Source: Malus domestica
Taxonomy: Eukaryota; Streptophyta; Magnoliopsida; Rosales; Rosaceae
Length of the DNA: 64,000 nucleotides
Direction of reading: 5' to 3'
NCBI RefSeq assembly: GCF_042453785.1
Contig: NC_091673.1
Location: 4,533,501 to 4,597,500 of the forward strand
The position numbers and the translations under genes are program-made. The notes beneath the pieces are model-generated. The model saw only the letters and a list, made by a program, of their open reading frames with translations, searched no databases and was not told the DNA's origin. Shown here piece by piece: positions 44,649-58,760 of this stretch; position 1 is the first letter of the stretch, and each line of letters begins with the position of its first letter.

Positions 44649-47600
44649 ATGACAGCAGGCCCGAGTTCTAAAAACTGAAGAAAACACATAGCTAACTGGA
44701 AATTTGGAATCCGAAATTTTTCTCAATAGGCGATCGTTGAAGTCTGCTAATTGGTTGGAAGTCTCAATAGATCGTTATGTATCAACCGTGATTTGCAAAA
44801 CCTATCGCCTTGTATAGATTCGATCTTGTGCAAATTGTGTTGGAAACCCTTTTTGGAAGTAGACAACTGCAGTGTTTAACATTGTTAATGTGCCTCTGTA
44901 TTTTGGTTGTGAATGATTTTTCTTCCCCTTGTGGAAATGAATATCTGATTTTGTCTGAAGACTTAAAGAGTCCTGTGTTGCACATTTTGTTTCGACGAGT
45001 CCTTCAAAGGAACTATAATATTGTCGGAGCCTCGGAGGTGGTTTTTATTTTTTTGCCCAGGAAGCTCGCTCAGTCGACTCAATCTCTGTGTAGACGTGTC
45101 ATGTCGATCATCTGGCAAAATATTGTTACATTGTCATTTACTGTTTTTTACTTTATTCATTTATTTTATTTAGACTTTTAGCGACAAATACATCGACAGA
45201 TTTTGACACTTACGTATTGAAATGTCAATAACAAACACCAATAATATGGACAAAACGTCGATATTAAATAAACGGCTACGTGGTCAAGCAACATGAATCT
45301 AGGTTGATATCTGAGAAGCTTTTTATTCACTTGGCATGGTTGACATATTAGCTGCTGTCACAGATTGCAGACAAGAACAAAGATAACGGAAAAAAAAAAA
45401 AAATTGGATTAAGTTGTGTGGGGAGTGCAACGTAACATATTAACATGCACATATTAATACATACAATTTCACTATCAAATATTGGTCCTCTACATATCCT
45501 GCAATTTGCATGCATATATCGAAAGGATCTAACATGCTGCTGCAAAAAATTTATCATATCCTTATTGAAAATAACCATTTTCTGGGCCAGATTTCTTTTC
45601 AGGGATCGGATTTCTTGGACCATCTCGTGTAATTACTAAGATGTGAGTGTAAAGTTCACCCTCCACCACAAAAATTGTTTATAATTAAAGTATATTATAA
45701 TTTACCCAAGTGAGAACAATTTTTCTGAATTCAAATCTTCCCTGGCTCTCGCAGTCCCAGTTCAAGAGAGGGAGAGAGATCCGGATTCTTGATTTGTGAG
45801 ATGAGTTAGTGAATGGGCTTAGAAAGACCATAGAATTCAAAATGAGCAGTTCAGAATTTTCGATCGATCCGAATTAAGAGATCCGGAGAGAATCTCGATA
45901 CATTTTTCCCATTGAAATTTTTTACCAATGGAAATGGGGGTAGTGGAATATTTTCTGCGGGGACCATCATCTTCTCCTTCCCCACAATCATGTGCGGAGC
46001 CGGGTTTGTGCCCCAGACAAATGCACATCCTGCATTTGTAAGATGCCCACCATGCCCAGATGTTTTGTTCTTTTCTTCGAACCATCAACCATCACTATTT
46101 CTGCAACTGGGCCATGTTTGAACATCACAAATGGAACTTTCACCCACTAGCCTATTGTATTTGTAGCCATGTTATGGTCCCTTTCCTTGCCACAATCAGA
46201 TTAAAAGCCCTAATTACTCCTATAAAGATTTGAGATAGTATTGCGATTGTGACTAGATTATAGGCACATAGGCTAAGTATTTAGGTTTGATATGATAATA
46301 CAATATTCTCAACCACTCTAATCTACGAAGTTGATGATCTGAAATTAAGAGTGAATGAGACACGCACACTGTATTAACTAACTGACATAATTAACCACTT
46401 AATGTTTTTATTTTACAGTAGGATATTTTAATTCATTCTAATTTACGATGTGAGTAACTTAAACTTCAATGAATGAGATAAAATACTACCTTAACCCATT
46501 GACGTAACCCACACATGCTTTTGAATTCGCTTTCCTAATGGGAGTGATAAAGTTTTGAACTTGTCAAAGAATGTACAATTTGAAACAAAAGATCGAAGCA
46601 TATCTTTATTTTCCTTTTGGAAAAGGGAAAACCCTTCACCCTTTGTTTCATGCCATCTCTCTAAATTTGTGGGAGCATCTAGTCATGTTTAAATCTAGTA
46701 ATTATCCTAACAATTATCATTTCGCACCCGACAATAGTAATGTGATGTCTCAATTCAATTGATTTGATTAGCTTAATGAATGAAAATATTAACAAAGCTC
46801 ATCATGCATGATGCAAATATTTATCGATCCTATACAACCAATGTGTCTCTTTCTTCTTTCTTTTTCTTTCTTTTGAACAACTTTATAAATTACAAATTTT
46901 TTTGCAAAGTCAAATTCAGTTGGCGCTCAAACTGAATGGAATAAGGGTTTACGAAGTAAGTAATTTTCGATGACAAAAGTAAAAAGTTTAGTTAGGTATT
47001 TAGGTTGCATGCATGTTGGTTTAACTTGACAAAAGAGGTAAGGGACGGAACTAGGTCCGGCTCGAGCGTGCCAAATCCCACCGAGATTATAAAATATCGT
47101 CCAATAGCATCTTAGCACGTAGCTTAATCTCATTGCCAAACCTACCACCTAGAAGGCTCAGCCCACCGCGATATTTGTGGCCGAGTCGGTGCCTAAGCTG
47201 CATGCATGCATGTTCTTAACTAGTTATCTGATGAGGTAATTAAACCAGCTCCAGGCTGTTTAAATTTAATAACAAAAGATTAGGGTTTTGCTCCTTTATG
47301 TACTTTTGTAATGAAGTTTTGCTCCTTTATGGTGGTGCTGCATGTGAAGGGGGGGAGGGGCCCCCAATCCAGACCAAGCGTGCATGAAGAACTTTATCGG
47401 TTGAGAGTTGAGGAGGAAGTCCTAATGAGACACTTAGTGCTCCTCCGACATGCTGGCCTCTTTCATGTGGGATTGTTTCCTAAAATGTAATAAACAGTAC
47501 TTGCTCTGCCCAACCTAACTTCACTCTCTTCTCTTCGAGTCCAAGCAATTGTTCCTCTTATGAAATACATGACAACACGTGATATGTTTCAGACACTAAT

Positions 47601-49775
47601 ATTTTATATCTTTAATATTCTCGTTTCAGGTAAGTCTTCTTCTTATATTATGGTGTGAGATGTCTTGGTATTCATTGGTTGAGCGAAGTTGTAAAGTAGT
47701 TTGTAATAAAACTTGAAGCCGGTTCGCTTTTGTTTAGTGGTTCCAAAGCTCATCGTCTTGTCATTGAAGCACGTCTTCAAACTCTGTACTATACGTTTTA
47801 GTGGGTGACCATGCTGTCGTTCAATGGATTTTTACTTTTTGTTATCTTCTTTTTCATTTAGTGCAGAGCTGGACTCAATTGGCAGTGCTTAGGTTTTTCT
47901 TTTTCTCTATCATATATCCAATCCATGCACCCATCTTATAACATGAAAAGTACCATTCGGACAGCCACAACCATATGACGCTCACTCATTTTTATCCTTT
48001 CCTAGATTTCTTTTCTCAAGGTCTCAATTTCAACATTTGATAAATGGAGAATCCTGATCTAGCAATGATTTAGATTTTTTTTTTTTTTACGATAAATACA
48101 TATATCAACGTCAACTTTTAATATGCTTTCTTCTCAACGATTGTAGAGCAGATTATCTTTTAACAAATCGTATAAATAAAACTTAGGCAATGCAAAAGTA
48201 GCATTTTCCTTACCATTTTATTGTGTTTAGACGGCACAATTAGTCTAACTGAAAACTCTACAATTATTACATGTATAACATGCACCGAATGAACGAAAAG
48301 TTGAATGTGCAACTCCATACTAGAAAATCTTGTACTGTACAGTTTTCCCTTTTAAACATTTTACTTTCCCTTCCATGCTTGATGCTTGTACAGCCCTAGT
48401 AAGACAGATATTGTGCCCTCCTAAATTTCTTATCCACGTGCCATCCCAAATTTCGTACTCAGTACTGTCAATTCGTAGGACCATTTTGCCGGCCACTGTG
48501 GTGGTGATGGAGTCCCTCCAAATTTTAGCAGCCATTGCTATGGGATAGGGAAACTGTAGGGTTATCTAGAGCCAACCCAAGTTATCATGATATGGGCCTC
48601 ATAATCTGGGCCAACCCAATTGAAAGAGCGTTGACCAATTAGAAAGAAAATTCAAGAAAAGTAAAATCCAAGCATTTTTTTCTTTTCTTTTGTATAAAAA
48701 CAAACTCTTACCGATTGCATGTGGACATGTTCCCTTCACCAAACCTAGACGGAAAACTTGTTTCAAACGTTTCAAAAATGTAAAATTCAAACCTCCAAGC
48801 AATAAATTTCTAACTGATAGTTAAAGGGTAATGGTTAAAGTTTATGCACCAACTTGTACCATCACAATATACATATATCGTCATTAATACTACAATTTAG
48901 TGATATTTTTGTCTGCTTATAAATGATACATTTTAAATTTCATAAATAACGAATTCGATATTAAATTATTATTGATATGTTGTGTGACTTAACCAATACG
49001 CACTAATAATTAACGTTATATACATCTTATCATTTATTTTAAAGTTTTTCTTTATATTATATATTTATTGGAATAAATTGACTTAATATGAAAAATATGG
49101 TTGATCTACTCGTTGATTTTCTCATTGACTATAAGAAGAAGAATAATTAATACATATAAATGTAATTTGAAGCGTACAAGTCAAACTTATCTACAAATTG
49201 TTAGAAACTATAAACCCTAACTCGTATGGCACATGCAATTGCAAGGGACGTAGAACTAGAAGTCCAAGCACGTGCATGCAAGTGTGACTGTAAACCTCTC
49301 TGTACGCACACACGTGATGGAACTCCGCCTCGTTGTTGCTTGCTTGCAATGGCTGAAAGATGTATGCTATGTTGCTTAAGCTATACGGCAGGATTAATTT
49401 GGATATTATATGTCAGTTGCTTCAAATAGGGTTTCCGTTTGTAAAGTACTGAATGCAAGTTCATGGCTTATGTCATGGAACCTTTGGCCTGGCTATACGG
49501 CTTTTGTGATCTCAAACAAGTGCTCGATCGAGGAAGAGCAATTTTAGATGAATTCATCAGTATTAGGTCTAGCTTTAAATGTGATCCAAAACATCAAAAG
49601 GTCGGTGAAGTATTTCCACAGTACTGAAAATCGAGACTACTGTGTGGTTAACCATCACATCGATTTAGGTCATGTTTGTGCAACATGAATCAGGTTTTGT
49701 AGAAACGAATCGACTTGAAAATGATAGCTTTAAATGTTATTAACCCAAGATTTCTATAGTTCGAACCATTTTTTC
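44649..49775. other. Long gene-poor stretch
   Basis: The first few hundred bases are the RING gene 3' flank. Beyond that I find no supportable gene in 5 kb: open frames are short, without family likeness. Bases 49210-49320 are rich in CATGCA and ACACGTG motifs that resemble RY and G-box sites, but there is no gene for them to serve in view. Confidence 0.45.
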
Positions 49776-50080
49776 TGTTGAAGTTGTCAAAGATTCTAGT
49801 TGATAGGTTTCCTTTATTTTAGGGCTTATACCCTGGACGTGCTAATAACCCTCCTATACTTGAGGGACAAGTTTGTTATCTGTTTTTGAATTAGTCGATT
49901 ACCACGATTCTAGGGTTGTTGTTATCGTGGGTTGTTATTTCATTTTTCTTGTTGATGTAAGACTATTTAATAGCTGGTTGATGTCTTTCAGTTTAATAAG
50001 AATGCTTCTGAGTTATCCAGTGCAATATACTTTGTGTTCGTATTCTCAAAACTTCACGTAAACCTAGTTCAGTTTCAACA
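49776..50080 (+). repeat. Left LTR of the copia element
   Basis: Starts TGTTGAAGTT and ends TTTCAACA, 305 bp; the initiator-tRNA primer site follows after two bases. About 98% identical to the right LTR. Confidence 0.93.
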
Positions 50081-53000
50081 TCTGGTATCAGAGCCCCATC
50101 ACAGGGGCCTGACCAAAAACCAGCAAACTCATTTGCTTGCGTGAAAGAACAAGAATATGACGTCCGATAACAGTTTTGTGCAACCTGCCATCCCGAGGCT
50201 CAATGGGCACTACGATCACTGGAGCATGCTTATGGAAAACTTTCTGCGTTCCAAGGAGTATTGGAACCTGGTGGAGACGGGGATCACTGCAGTCACAGGA
50301 GGAGCGGACTCGAGTGATTCACAGAAGAAGGCACAGGAGGAGCTGAAGCTGAAAGACCTGAAAGCCAAGAACTACTTGTTTCAGGCCATTGATCGTTCAA
50401 TCCTTAAAACGATCTTGAAGAAGGACATGGCGAAAGACATATGGGATTCCTTGAAGCAGAAGTACCAAGGAACTGCACGTGTGAAGCGTGCTCAGTTGCA
50501 AGCACTTCGAAAGGAGTTCAAAATATTGCATATGAAGGCTGGAGAAACTGTTAATGATTATTTTGGGAAGACACTCACCATAGCTAATAAGATGAGGGTG
50601 CATGGAGAAAGAATGGAGGATATAGTGATCATTGAGAAAGTTTTGAGGTCTATGACGTCAAAATTTGACTATGTGGTCTGTTCGATTGAGGAGTCGAATG
50701 ACTTGGATACTCTATCCATTGATGAACTTCAGAGCAGTCTGCTTGTGCATGAGCAAAGGGTGGGTCAACATGTGATGGACGAACAAGCTCTCAAGTTACC
50801 ACTGGAGTCCAGCAAGGAGGAAGAAGTGGTGGCCGAGGCTCCTATCGGGGAAGAAGTAGAGGAATGGGTAGATTTGGGTTCGACAAATCTATCATAGAAT
50901 GCTACAACTGTCACGAACTAGGGCACTTTCAGTGGGAATGTCCTAAGAAAACTAGGGACTCCAAGGCTAACTTTGCAGAAACAAATGAGGAGATGCTGCT
51001 AATAGCGCTGGTGGATGCCAAGGAAGCTGAGACGGAGGCGCTGGTGGATACAAAGGAAGCTAAGACGGAGCATATTTGGTTTCTTGACTCAGGATGTAGC
51101 AACCTTATGTGTGGTAGAAAGGAAGCGTTTGTCGAAATAGATGCAAACTTCAGAGAGTCAGTCAAGCTGGGAAACAACTTCAGTCTCAGTGTGCAAGGCA
51201 AAGGCAAAGTACGAATGGAGGTGCATGGGATCGTACATGTGATTACAGACGTCTTCTTTGTACCTGAATTAAAGAATAACTTGTTGAGTATTGGTCAACT
51301 GCAAGATAGGGGACTCGCAGTGCTCATGCAACATGGAAAGTGTAAGATCTTTCACCCTGAGAAAGGTCTCATTCTCGAAACTGAGATGACATACAACATG
51401 ATGTTTTCCTTGTGTGCTCGCTGTCCGATAAAGGAACAAAGTTGTCTCTCTATGACAACCACAGATCAAGCTGATCGCTGGCATTGTCGATATGGACACT
51501 TAAGTTGGAGCGGTCTGAAGGTGCTACAACAAAAGAACATGGTTAAGGGGCTGCCAAAGCTCAAAGCTTCTCAGAACGTGTGTGAAGGCTGCCTTGTGGG
51601 GAAGCAGCATCGTGACTCTTTCCCTAGGGAAAGTGTGTGGAGAGCGTCAAAGATCCTGCAGTTGATACACGCTGACATCTGTGGTCCCATAATCCAATCT
51701 CAAACAGTAAGAAGAGATATTTTATCACTTTTACTGATGACTATAGTAGAAGAACTTGGGTTTACTTTCTGGTGGAGAAATCAGAAGCCTTCACCGTATT
51801 CAAAACATACAAAGCCAAAGTGGAGAAGGAAACTGGATCATTCATAAGGGGTTTGAGGACGGATCGAGGAGGTGAGTTCACCTCACATGAATTCACAGAT
51901 TTCTGCAATGAGAATGACGTTCAAAGGCAGTTGACAGCTACCTATACGCCTCAACAGAACGGGGTTGCTGAACAGAAGAATCGAACTATCATGAATATGG
52001 TTCGATGTATGCTATCAGATAAACGAATTCCAAAGACCTTCTGGCCTAAAGCAGTGAACTGGGTTGTCCACGTGCTGAATCAAAGTCCGACCCTTGCAGT
52101 AAAGAGCAAAACACCTGAGGAAGCATGGAGTGGGCGCAAACCCTCGGTAGAGCACTTTAGGGTTTTTGGTTGCATCTCTCATGTGCACGTACCAGATAGC
52201 AAAAGATTGAAGCTTGATGACAAAAGCCTCAAATGTATACTGTTGGGTAAGTGAGGAGTCCAAAGCTTATAGATTGTTTGATCCTATTTCAAATAAAATC
52301 ATCATAAGTCGAGATGTAGTATTTGAAGAAGATCAACAGTGGAATTGGGATGACAGTCATGAGCAAAATATTTTAGCTGATCTTGATTCTGGATATGAAG
52401 GAAATGAAGAAGAAGATGAAGGAGATGAAGAAGAAACTGACGTTCATGGGTCAGATGGCAATAATTCATTTGAATAAGAAGATGCCATAAATGAAGGCAG
52501 TGCACCTCAAGAGGGACGAGCTCGAAGGCCACCAATTTGGATGAGAGACTATGACGCTGGTGAAGGTCTCTTTGATGAAGAAGGTATGAACTTTGCTCAT
52601 CTAGCTTTGTTTACGAATGGCGATCCTACTAGCTATTGTGAAGCTGTGAAAAGTGAAAAGTGGAAACAAGCAATGGATAGAGAGATAGAAGCAATAGAGA
52701 AGAACCATACGTGGGAATTGACTGACCTACCAACAGGGGGAAAAACCATTGGAGTCAAATGGGTTTTCAAGACAAAATTGAATGAAAATTGGGAGGTAGA
52801 CAAGTATAAGGCTCGGCTTGTTGCGAAGGGATATTGCCAACGATATGGAGTGGATTTTTCTGAAGTATTTGCACCAGTGGCACGAATGGATACAATTTGG
52901 ATGGTTATATCCATTGATGCACAAAGGAGCTGGAAGATTTACCAACTCGACGTCAAAGCAGCTTTCTTGCATGGAGAGATCAATAAAGAGGTTTTCGTTG

Positions 53001-54035
53001 AACAACCACTTGGATATGAACAGAAAGGAAGCGAAGGCAATGTCTATCGTCTCAAGAAGGCACTATACGGGCTCAAGCAGGCTCTACGAGCATGGTACAG
53101 TCGAATAGAGGCCTATTTTATCAAAGAGGGATTCAGGAAATGTCCTTTTGAGCACACATTGTTTATCAAGACAGCCAGTGAAGAAACCAGATGGCATTTT
53201 TATAAGTCAGCGTAAGTATGCACAGGAAGTGTTAGACAGGTTCAACATGGGTCAGTACAACTCAGTGCACAACCCTGTGGTTCCTGGATTCAAACTCACT
53301 CGTGATGAAGGGGGAGCAAAAGTAGACAGCACGCACTATAAGCAAATGGTTGGGACTCTTATGTATTTAACAGCTACACGACCTGATCTTATGTACGTTG
53401 TAAGTCTAATTAGCAGGTATATGGAGAATCCTACAGAGACTCATTTGTTGGCAGTCAAAAGGATCTTAAGATACGTGAAGGGAACTGGTGATTTTGGGGT
53501 ATTTTACAAGAAGAGAGGAGATGAAGAGCTCATTGGCTATACGGACAGTGACTATGCCGGTGATCAAGATGACAGAAAAAGTACTTCAGGTTATGTATTT
53601 ATGATGAATTCAGGTGCAGTATCATGGTCCTCGAAGAAGCAACCAGTTGTCACTCTTTCTACTACTGAAGCAGAATTCATTGCTGCTGTTTCAAGTACGT
53701 GTCAAGTGGTGTGGATAAGAAGAATATTGAGTTGCTTGAATCTAAGGCAAAACGGTCCAACAAAGGTTTACTGTGATAATATCTCAACCATTAAGCTGTC
53801 AAAGAATCCAGTAATGCATGGTCGCAGTAAACATATAGATGTAAGGTTTCACTTCCTTCGAGATCTTGTTAAGGATGAAGTAGTGGAGCTGCTGCAGTGT
53901 TCTACTCAGGAGCAGATTGCAGACGTGATGACGAAGCTACTGAAACTTGAAGTATTTCAGAAACTGCGAGACCTAATGGGTGTATGCAAATGGCCTGGAA
54001 TAAACTGAATCAATAGTATTCAGTTTAAGGGAGGA

Positions 54036-54340
54036 TGTTGAAGTTGTCAAAGATTCTAGTTGATAGGTTTCCTTTATTCTAGGGCTTATACCCTGGACGT
54101 GCTAATAACCCTCCTATACTTGAGGGACAAGTTTGTTATCTGTTTTTGAATTAGCCGATTACCACGATTCTAGGGTTATTGTTATCGTGGGTTGTTATTT
54201 CATTTTTCTTGTTGATGTAAGGCTATTTAATAGCTGGTTGATGTCTTTCAGTTTAATAAGAATGCTTCTGAGTTATCCAGTGCAATATACGTTGTGTTCG
54301 TATTCTCAAAACTTCACGTAAACCTAGTTCATTTTCAACA
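54036..54340 (+). repeat. Right LTR of the copia element
   Basis: Same length and ends as the left LTR, preceded by the polypurine tract and followed by the target duplication TTTTC. Confidence 0.93.
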
Positions 54341-55202
54341 TTTTCAACAAAAAGATTGCGTGACAAGAAGTTGGCAGTTGGCTTAATTTAGGTTCGACAA
54401 GATGGAATAATTAATTTAACATAAACCGAACATTCTCAAAATATAGATTGCTTACTGAAATGTAATAATATTCATTTCTTTTAGTAATACTTAAATTCTT
54501 TACATAAAAAAAAAATATATATATATATATATATATTTGTACTTTTTAGATAGCCTTCTTGATTTCAGCCATTGATTCTTGTTTTCATTTGTTCAATCAA
54601 TAACTAAATATATATGTGAAAAATGAGAAAAAGTATGTAAAAATCATTTCTTTATATGTATTTACCTTTTATATATTTTTCTTGACGTAGATTTTATGAG
54701 ATCAAAAATGTTTTTCTTCAAGGGGTACAATATGTATGAGGTAGTACTTTGTTGAGAGTTATCAATCTCATATTAGGAAAATGAGAGACCTTGCATGTGC
54801 TTATAAAAGATTAGGTTGCTTCAGATGTTGCCAATTGATTTTATGGTGGAACTTTAGAGTCTATTTGTTATCCTATTTGAAAATTTTTATCATTTCTCAA
54901 AACATTTCTTAAGAACATTTCTTGAAAATAATTTTCTTTAAGACTAAAAAACTTGATTGGTTTAAGATTTAAAATTTTTAAATCTTACGACTTAAACTAG
55001 ACAAATAGATCTAAAAATGGAAGGTCACACGAGAGAGAGAAAGAGGAGAGATGATGAAAGAAAGTAAGAGATGATTGAAGGAAAGAGAAAGAAGAGAGAG
55101 TATATGATGAGATAGAGAGGAAGAAGAGTAAGAGAAAGAACCAAGAGAATGAAGAGAGTGGATTGGAGAAGAGATGAAAAAATGTAAAAATAAAATAAAA
55201 TA

Positions 55203-55233
<31 letters not shown>

Positions 55234-56722
55234 TATTTGGAGTGAGAGGGGAGGAGGGAGAGAAAAGAAATGAGTGAGTTTAAGTTTAAAAACTCTAAAA
55301 ACTCACATTTTATGTTTTTAGAGAATATACTATATTTTTAAGTTAGTCTTGAGTTCAGTTTTAGAAAATAGTCATACCAAACAAGTTTTTAAGGCCTAAA
55401 ACTTAAAAATTGTTTTTGAGTTTAAAAAGTTGGATTTAAGTAGAGTACCAAACAAGCCCTTAACTTTATTCATGGTATCAAAGCAGGTTGTCATAGGTGT
55501 GAAGCCCAACGGTCACACGTGATCCAGGTCACCCTATTATGTTGTTCACGTGTTAGACTTGAAAATTCATCATATGAGAGGGAGCGTGTGGACGTGTTGA
55601 GAGTGAGGGTCACATAACACAAAGAGAATCCAATAGATTTTCATGCACATTCGAACACCATGGGACATGCATGGCCCGAAGGGGAATTAGTGTGTAGTCG
55701 TTTGACATCAAACTATTTTTACACCCTACTTAAAATATAAAGCAAGATCCAACGCACACTTTTGCATAGACAACTTTTTTAGGGTTTATTCTAATGTAAA
55801 AAGTCAAGTGATCCATCATTAAAGGTTGTAACAAGAGGATCTATGCAAATCTTAAACATAATTAGTGTCGGCAGCATATTTTTCTTCCTACAATATCACT
55901 AGAGAATAATGTGACACACGAGAGTTGTACTTTAATTGTTACAAATAAAAGAGGTTTAAAGTTGTTTAAGATATAACATGTAAAACACAATAATTGTTTA
56001 CTTAGGGTTCAAAATTTCAAAATTTACTTAGGTTGAGTCTCTAATTTTACATTCCTCAGACTAGAAAGATAATCATTTTTACTCTTCTTCCCGTTTAGGA
56101 ATGAACAAACACTTTAAACTTTTTTGCCCACCATTAGTGCTTATTGTTTAACCAAGTAAAAAACCAAACCCTAAAACTTTGAAAGCACTTCACCAAATCT
56201 TCTTTGGGTTGTTGGAAGTGCCTTTACTGGCGCAGTGCTATGGAAGAAAGAATCCTAGAGGTAGTTGGGTTGGTTAACAATGAGGCAGCGTTTAAAACAT
56301 AAAAGAAAAAGAGCAGGCAGACAAGAAAAGTACTTCTGAGAAAAGCCAAATCTACCATAAAGATATATCTTCAAATTAAATTCAAGTCCCTCCTGCTTTT
56401 TTAGTAGACAACAACTCCTTTGATCGCGGGCTTGTTCTCCTTCTCACATTCCCTTACTCGTACGCCTGCCTCGTTCTGCTTCTGCTTCTAGAGCAATGTG
56501 CTGTGACTTTATACTTCTCTCTCTCTCTCTCTCTGCTCACGGACTTGTAATAAGAAACTGGACAGCATTCAAAATCACACCCAACCGAATCGTCTTCCTC
56601 CACCATTCTTTAATTTTTTTCAAATTTTTGTTTCATTCCAACTGGAGGAATTCTGTTGGGGGTAAAAATTTCTGTTTTTTTTTATTTGTTTGCTGGACCA
56701 CATGTTGTTGGTGATTAGTTAT
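54341..56722. other. Repeat-rich intergenic DNA with a purine-rich core
   Basis: A (TA)n run lies near 54514-54536. Bases 55020-55270 are almost pure purine on the + strand (GAGA-rich, with an (AG)n run near 55208-55232). This core is flanked by AT-rich arms (54858-55010 and 55271-55460) that look loosely inverted and end near GTACCAAACAAGCCC, a phrase common at plant hAT-type MITE ends. It may be a degraded foldback element of about 600 bp. No gene is supported. Confidence 0.35.
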
Positions 56723-56863
56723 GGGGCTTTTTACACACATTTTGACCTCCCTAACACTTCTTAATAATTACTGTCATTTGACTCATTCAATTAATCCGAT
56801 TTGACGATAAAAAATTAAAAGAGTGTGTGAAAGATAAAAAAAGATATGTGAATAACACCTCCC
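56723..56863. mobile_element. Diverged MITE, GGGGTGTG family (copy 3)
   Basis: Matches the other two copies in layout: a GGGGC-start with ACACACATTTT, a middle with TTCAATTAATCCGATTTGACGA, then AAAAGAGTGTGTGAAAGATAAAA and an end AATAACACCTCC. Many substitutions separate it from the others, so it is the oldest of the three. Confidence 0.6.
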
Positions 56864-58424
56864 TCCCTTAGTATTCAATTGATTATATATTTGGGTTGAA
56901 GTCGTTGCTCCATATGATTAGCATGTGATGGTCACTTTTAACAAGCACAAAGAAGGAGGTGAGACAAGAGATGAATATAGAGATTATGAGGAGTTGCGAA
57001 TTAGAGTCATCCTCACGAGGTATATAATAAGCACTACTGCAATCTAATCAGATCTTTAATTCCCTTTTAACATATTCTTATACTGTTCCAGGAAAAAACA
57101 CTATCATGCAAGTAAAGATTATGTGTTGCATAAAGAAAGTTCAAGTTGTATCATAAAACCAAATTAGTAACACGAAGAAGAGTAGATTACTGCTTACGCT
57201 TACAAGGACATGTACGTTTGATATATTGCCAGTTGATTTATGGTGGATCCTCTCTACTTTCTTCAAACGGAACTGTCAAATCAATAAAGTTTTACTAATT
57301 AATCAACCATACAGACAACATTCACATGTCATGCCATACAATTCGTGTCTGATGATTTCTGAATCTAAAATTTGTTCAATACAAACTTATGAAAGGTTTA
57401 GTGTATGCTTGTAGTATTTTCTTATTCTTTAAATGGTGGATAATCAGATAAGCAAGAAAGACTTGGACTTAAAATTGCACACCTTAATTATGTTTCGACA
57501 TCGTTTAGATTGTCATATACTAGTATATGGCCATACACAAAGTGTGTGAAGTTTTTTATTTTTATTTTTAAAATTGAAGGAGAGAGGAAGAGAGAGAGAA
57601 CGTGAGAGTGGAGAGAAAGAGGAAAAGATTTATTTTTTTATTTTTTATTAGTTAGATTAAGGGCAGTAACGTGAAATTATGCTACTGTTTTTAATTTTTT
57701 TTATTATGATAGAAAATTAAATAGCCATTTCATTTTATTTTTTAGTTGACAACAAAAATTATATTAATATGTAGTTTAGATGATCGTTTCATCTTCAAGA
57801 TTAAATCTAGCTATTGATTTGAGTAACGAGTAATAGAAAAACACCTTACTATGTTAGTCATAAGTTCTCAAGAATGAATGAATGAAATTTTTCGATGTAC
57901 TTGACTTGTAGTCGCACTTTGCCCGGGTGCAGAGTATATCTTGAACTTAGGAGGGGCCAGTGGCCACAGAAGGCAGCGTACCCTTTCAAAACAGTGAAAG
58001 GTGTGAGAAAACAGAAAAGGTTACAAAATCTAAAACGCCATTACCTTTTGATACCAGTCAGAAATACTTGGGACTATGGACGGTCCAGATGGAATCTTAT
58101 ACTAAAGGGCACAGTTGAAAAAGCGACTTGGACCGATGGACTATTTCTTTTGGACGTATCTTAACTACAAGTTGGTTATTGGCCGTTAAACTTTCAATTT
58201 TCATATAAAATAAGAAGTTGTTATTAGTATTTCAAAAATTTCATTCTACACTCTTCACAAGTGTATTTTTTTTTAATTATAGAAAGTTTGGAATTCTAAA
58301 TAATATTTTTTGAGTGCTAATAAGAATTCTCATAAAATAAATATCTTAAAATGGTTTTGTAGTGTATTGATGAAGATTTTCGGATTAAATTTTTGTCTAC
58401 TTATAAAATTGACGTTATCTTCTA
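56864..58424. other. Intergenic DNA, no gene seen
   Basis: AT-rich sequence. The open frames at 57226-57414 and 57895-58164 have no similarity that I recognise. A short GA-rich patch lies at 57583-57625. Confidence 0.4.
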
Positions 58425-58760
58425 TATATAAAGCCGGAGGCCCGTTTTGGTGTCATTGGCTTCGACAAAAATAATTGGACCAAATTGCCCCTCAGCCAAA
58501 AAATTCAAAACCTGTCCAAAATAATATATCAAATCATTCAAGGGTAAGTTGGTAATTTGATCATCATAAAATATAATATAAATATAAATAGGGAGAGAGA
58601 GAAGAATAAAACAATGAAAGGGAAGAGAGAAATGAATAAACAAATAACAAAGTTGATGGTGTCCACGTGATGGGAAAGAAAAATATAATAAAAAATAAGA
58701 AAAATTATGAATGTTGTATTCAAAACATTTTAAGAGGCGCATAGCGCCGGTGATAAAAAA
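58425..58760. mobile_element. Possible Helitron remnant
   Basis: The left side begins TCTATATATAAAGCCGGAGG, like many plant Helitron 5' ends. The right side has a GC-rich hairpin GGCGC-ATA-GCGCC near 58735-58748, as Helitron 3' ends do, and a degraded echo of that end (GAGGTGCGTAGTGTTAGTTATAAA) occurs at about 58900-58925. A CTRR terminus is not clear and no Rep/helicase is present, so this is tentative. Confidence 0.3.

Larger units (their letters stand above)
49776..54340 (+). mobile_element. Ty1/copia LTR retrotransposon, full-length but broken
   Basis: A 4565-bp element with two 305-bp LTRs, 5-base target duplication TTTTC on both sides, a primer site TGGTATCAGAGC (initiator methionine tRNA type) just inside the left LTR, and a purine tract AAGGGAGGA before the right LTR. 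The coding interior keeps the copia order: gag (UBN2 type) with a zinc knuckle, protease, integrase, reverse transcriptase, RNase H. It is broken, with about five breaks. The two LTRs differ at six positions (about 2%), suggesting insertion well under one or about one million years ago at usual plant rates. Confidence 0.93.

Noticed and set aside
44810-45181. 123-codon open frame after the RING gene
   Set aside because: Lies in the 3' flank of the RING gene; composition is that of untranslated AT-rich DNA.
58422-58742. 106-codon minus-strand frame rich in F, I, L and Y
   Set aside because: Composition reflects AT-rich DNA; no membrane protein family is recognised.
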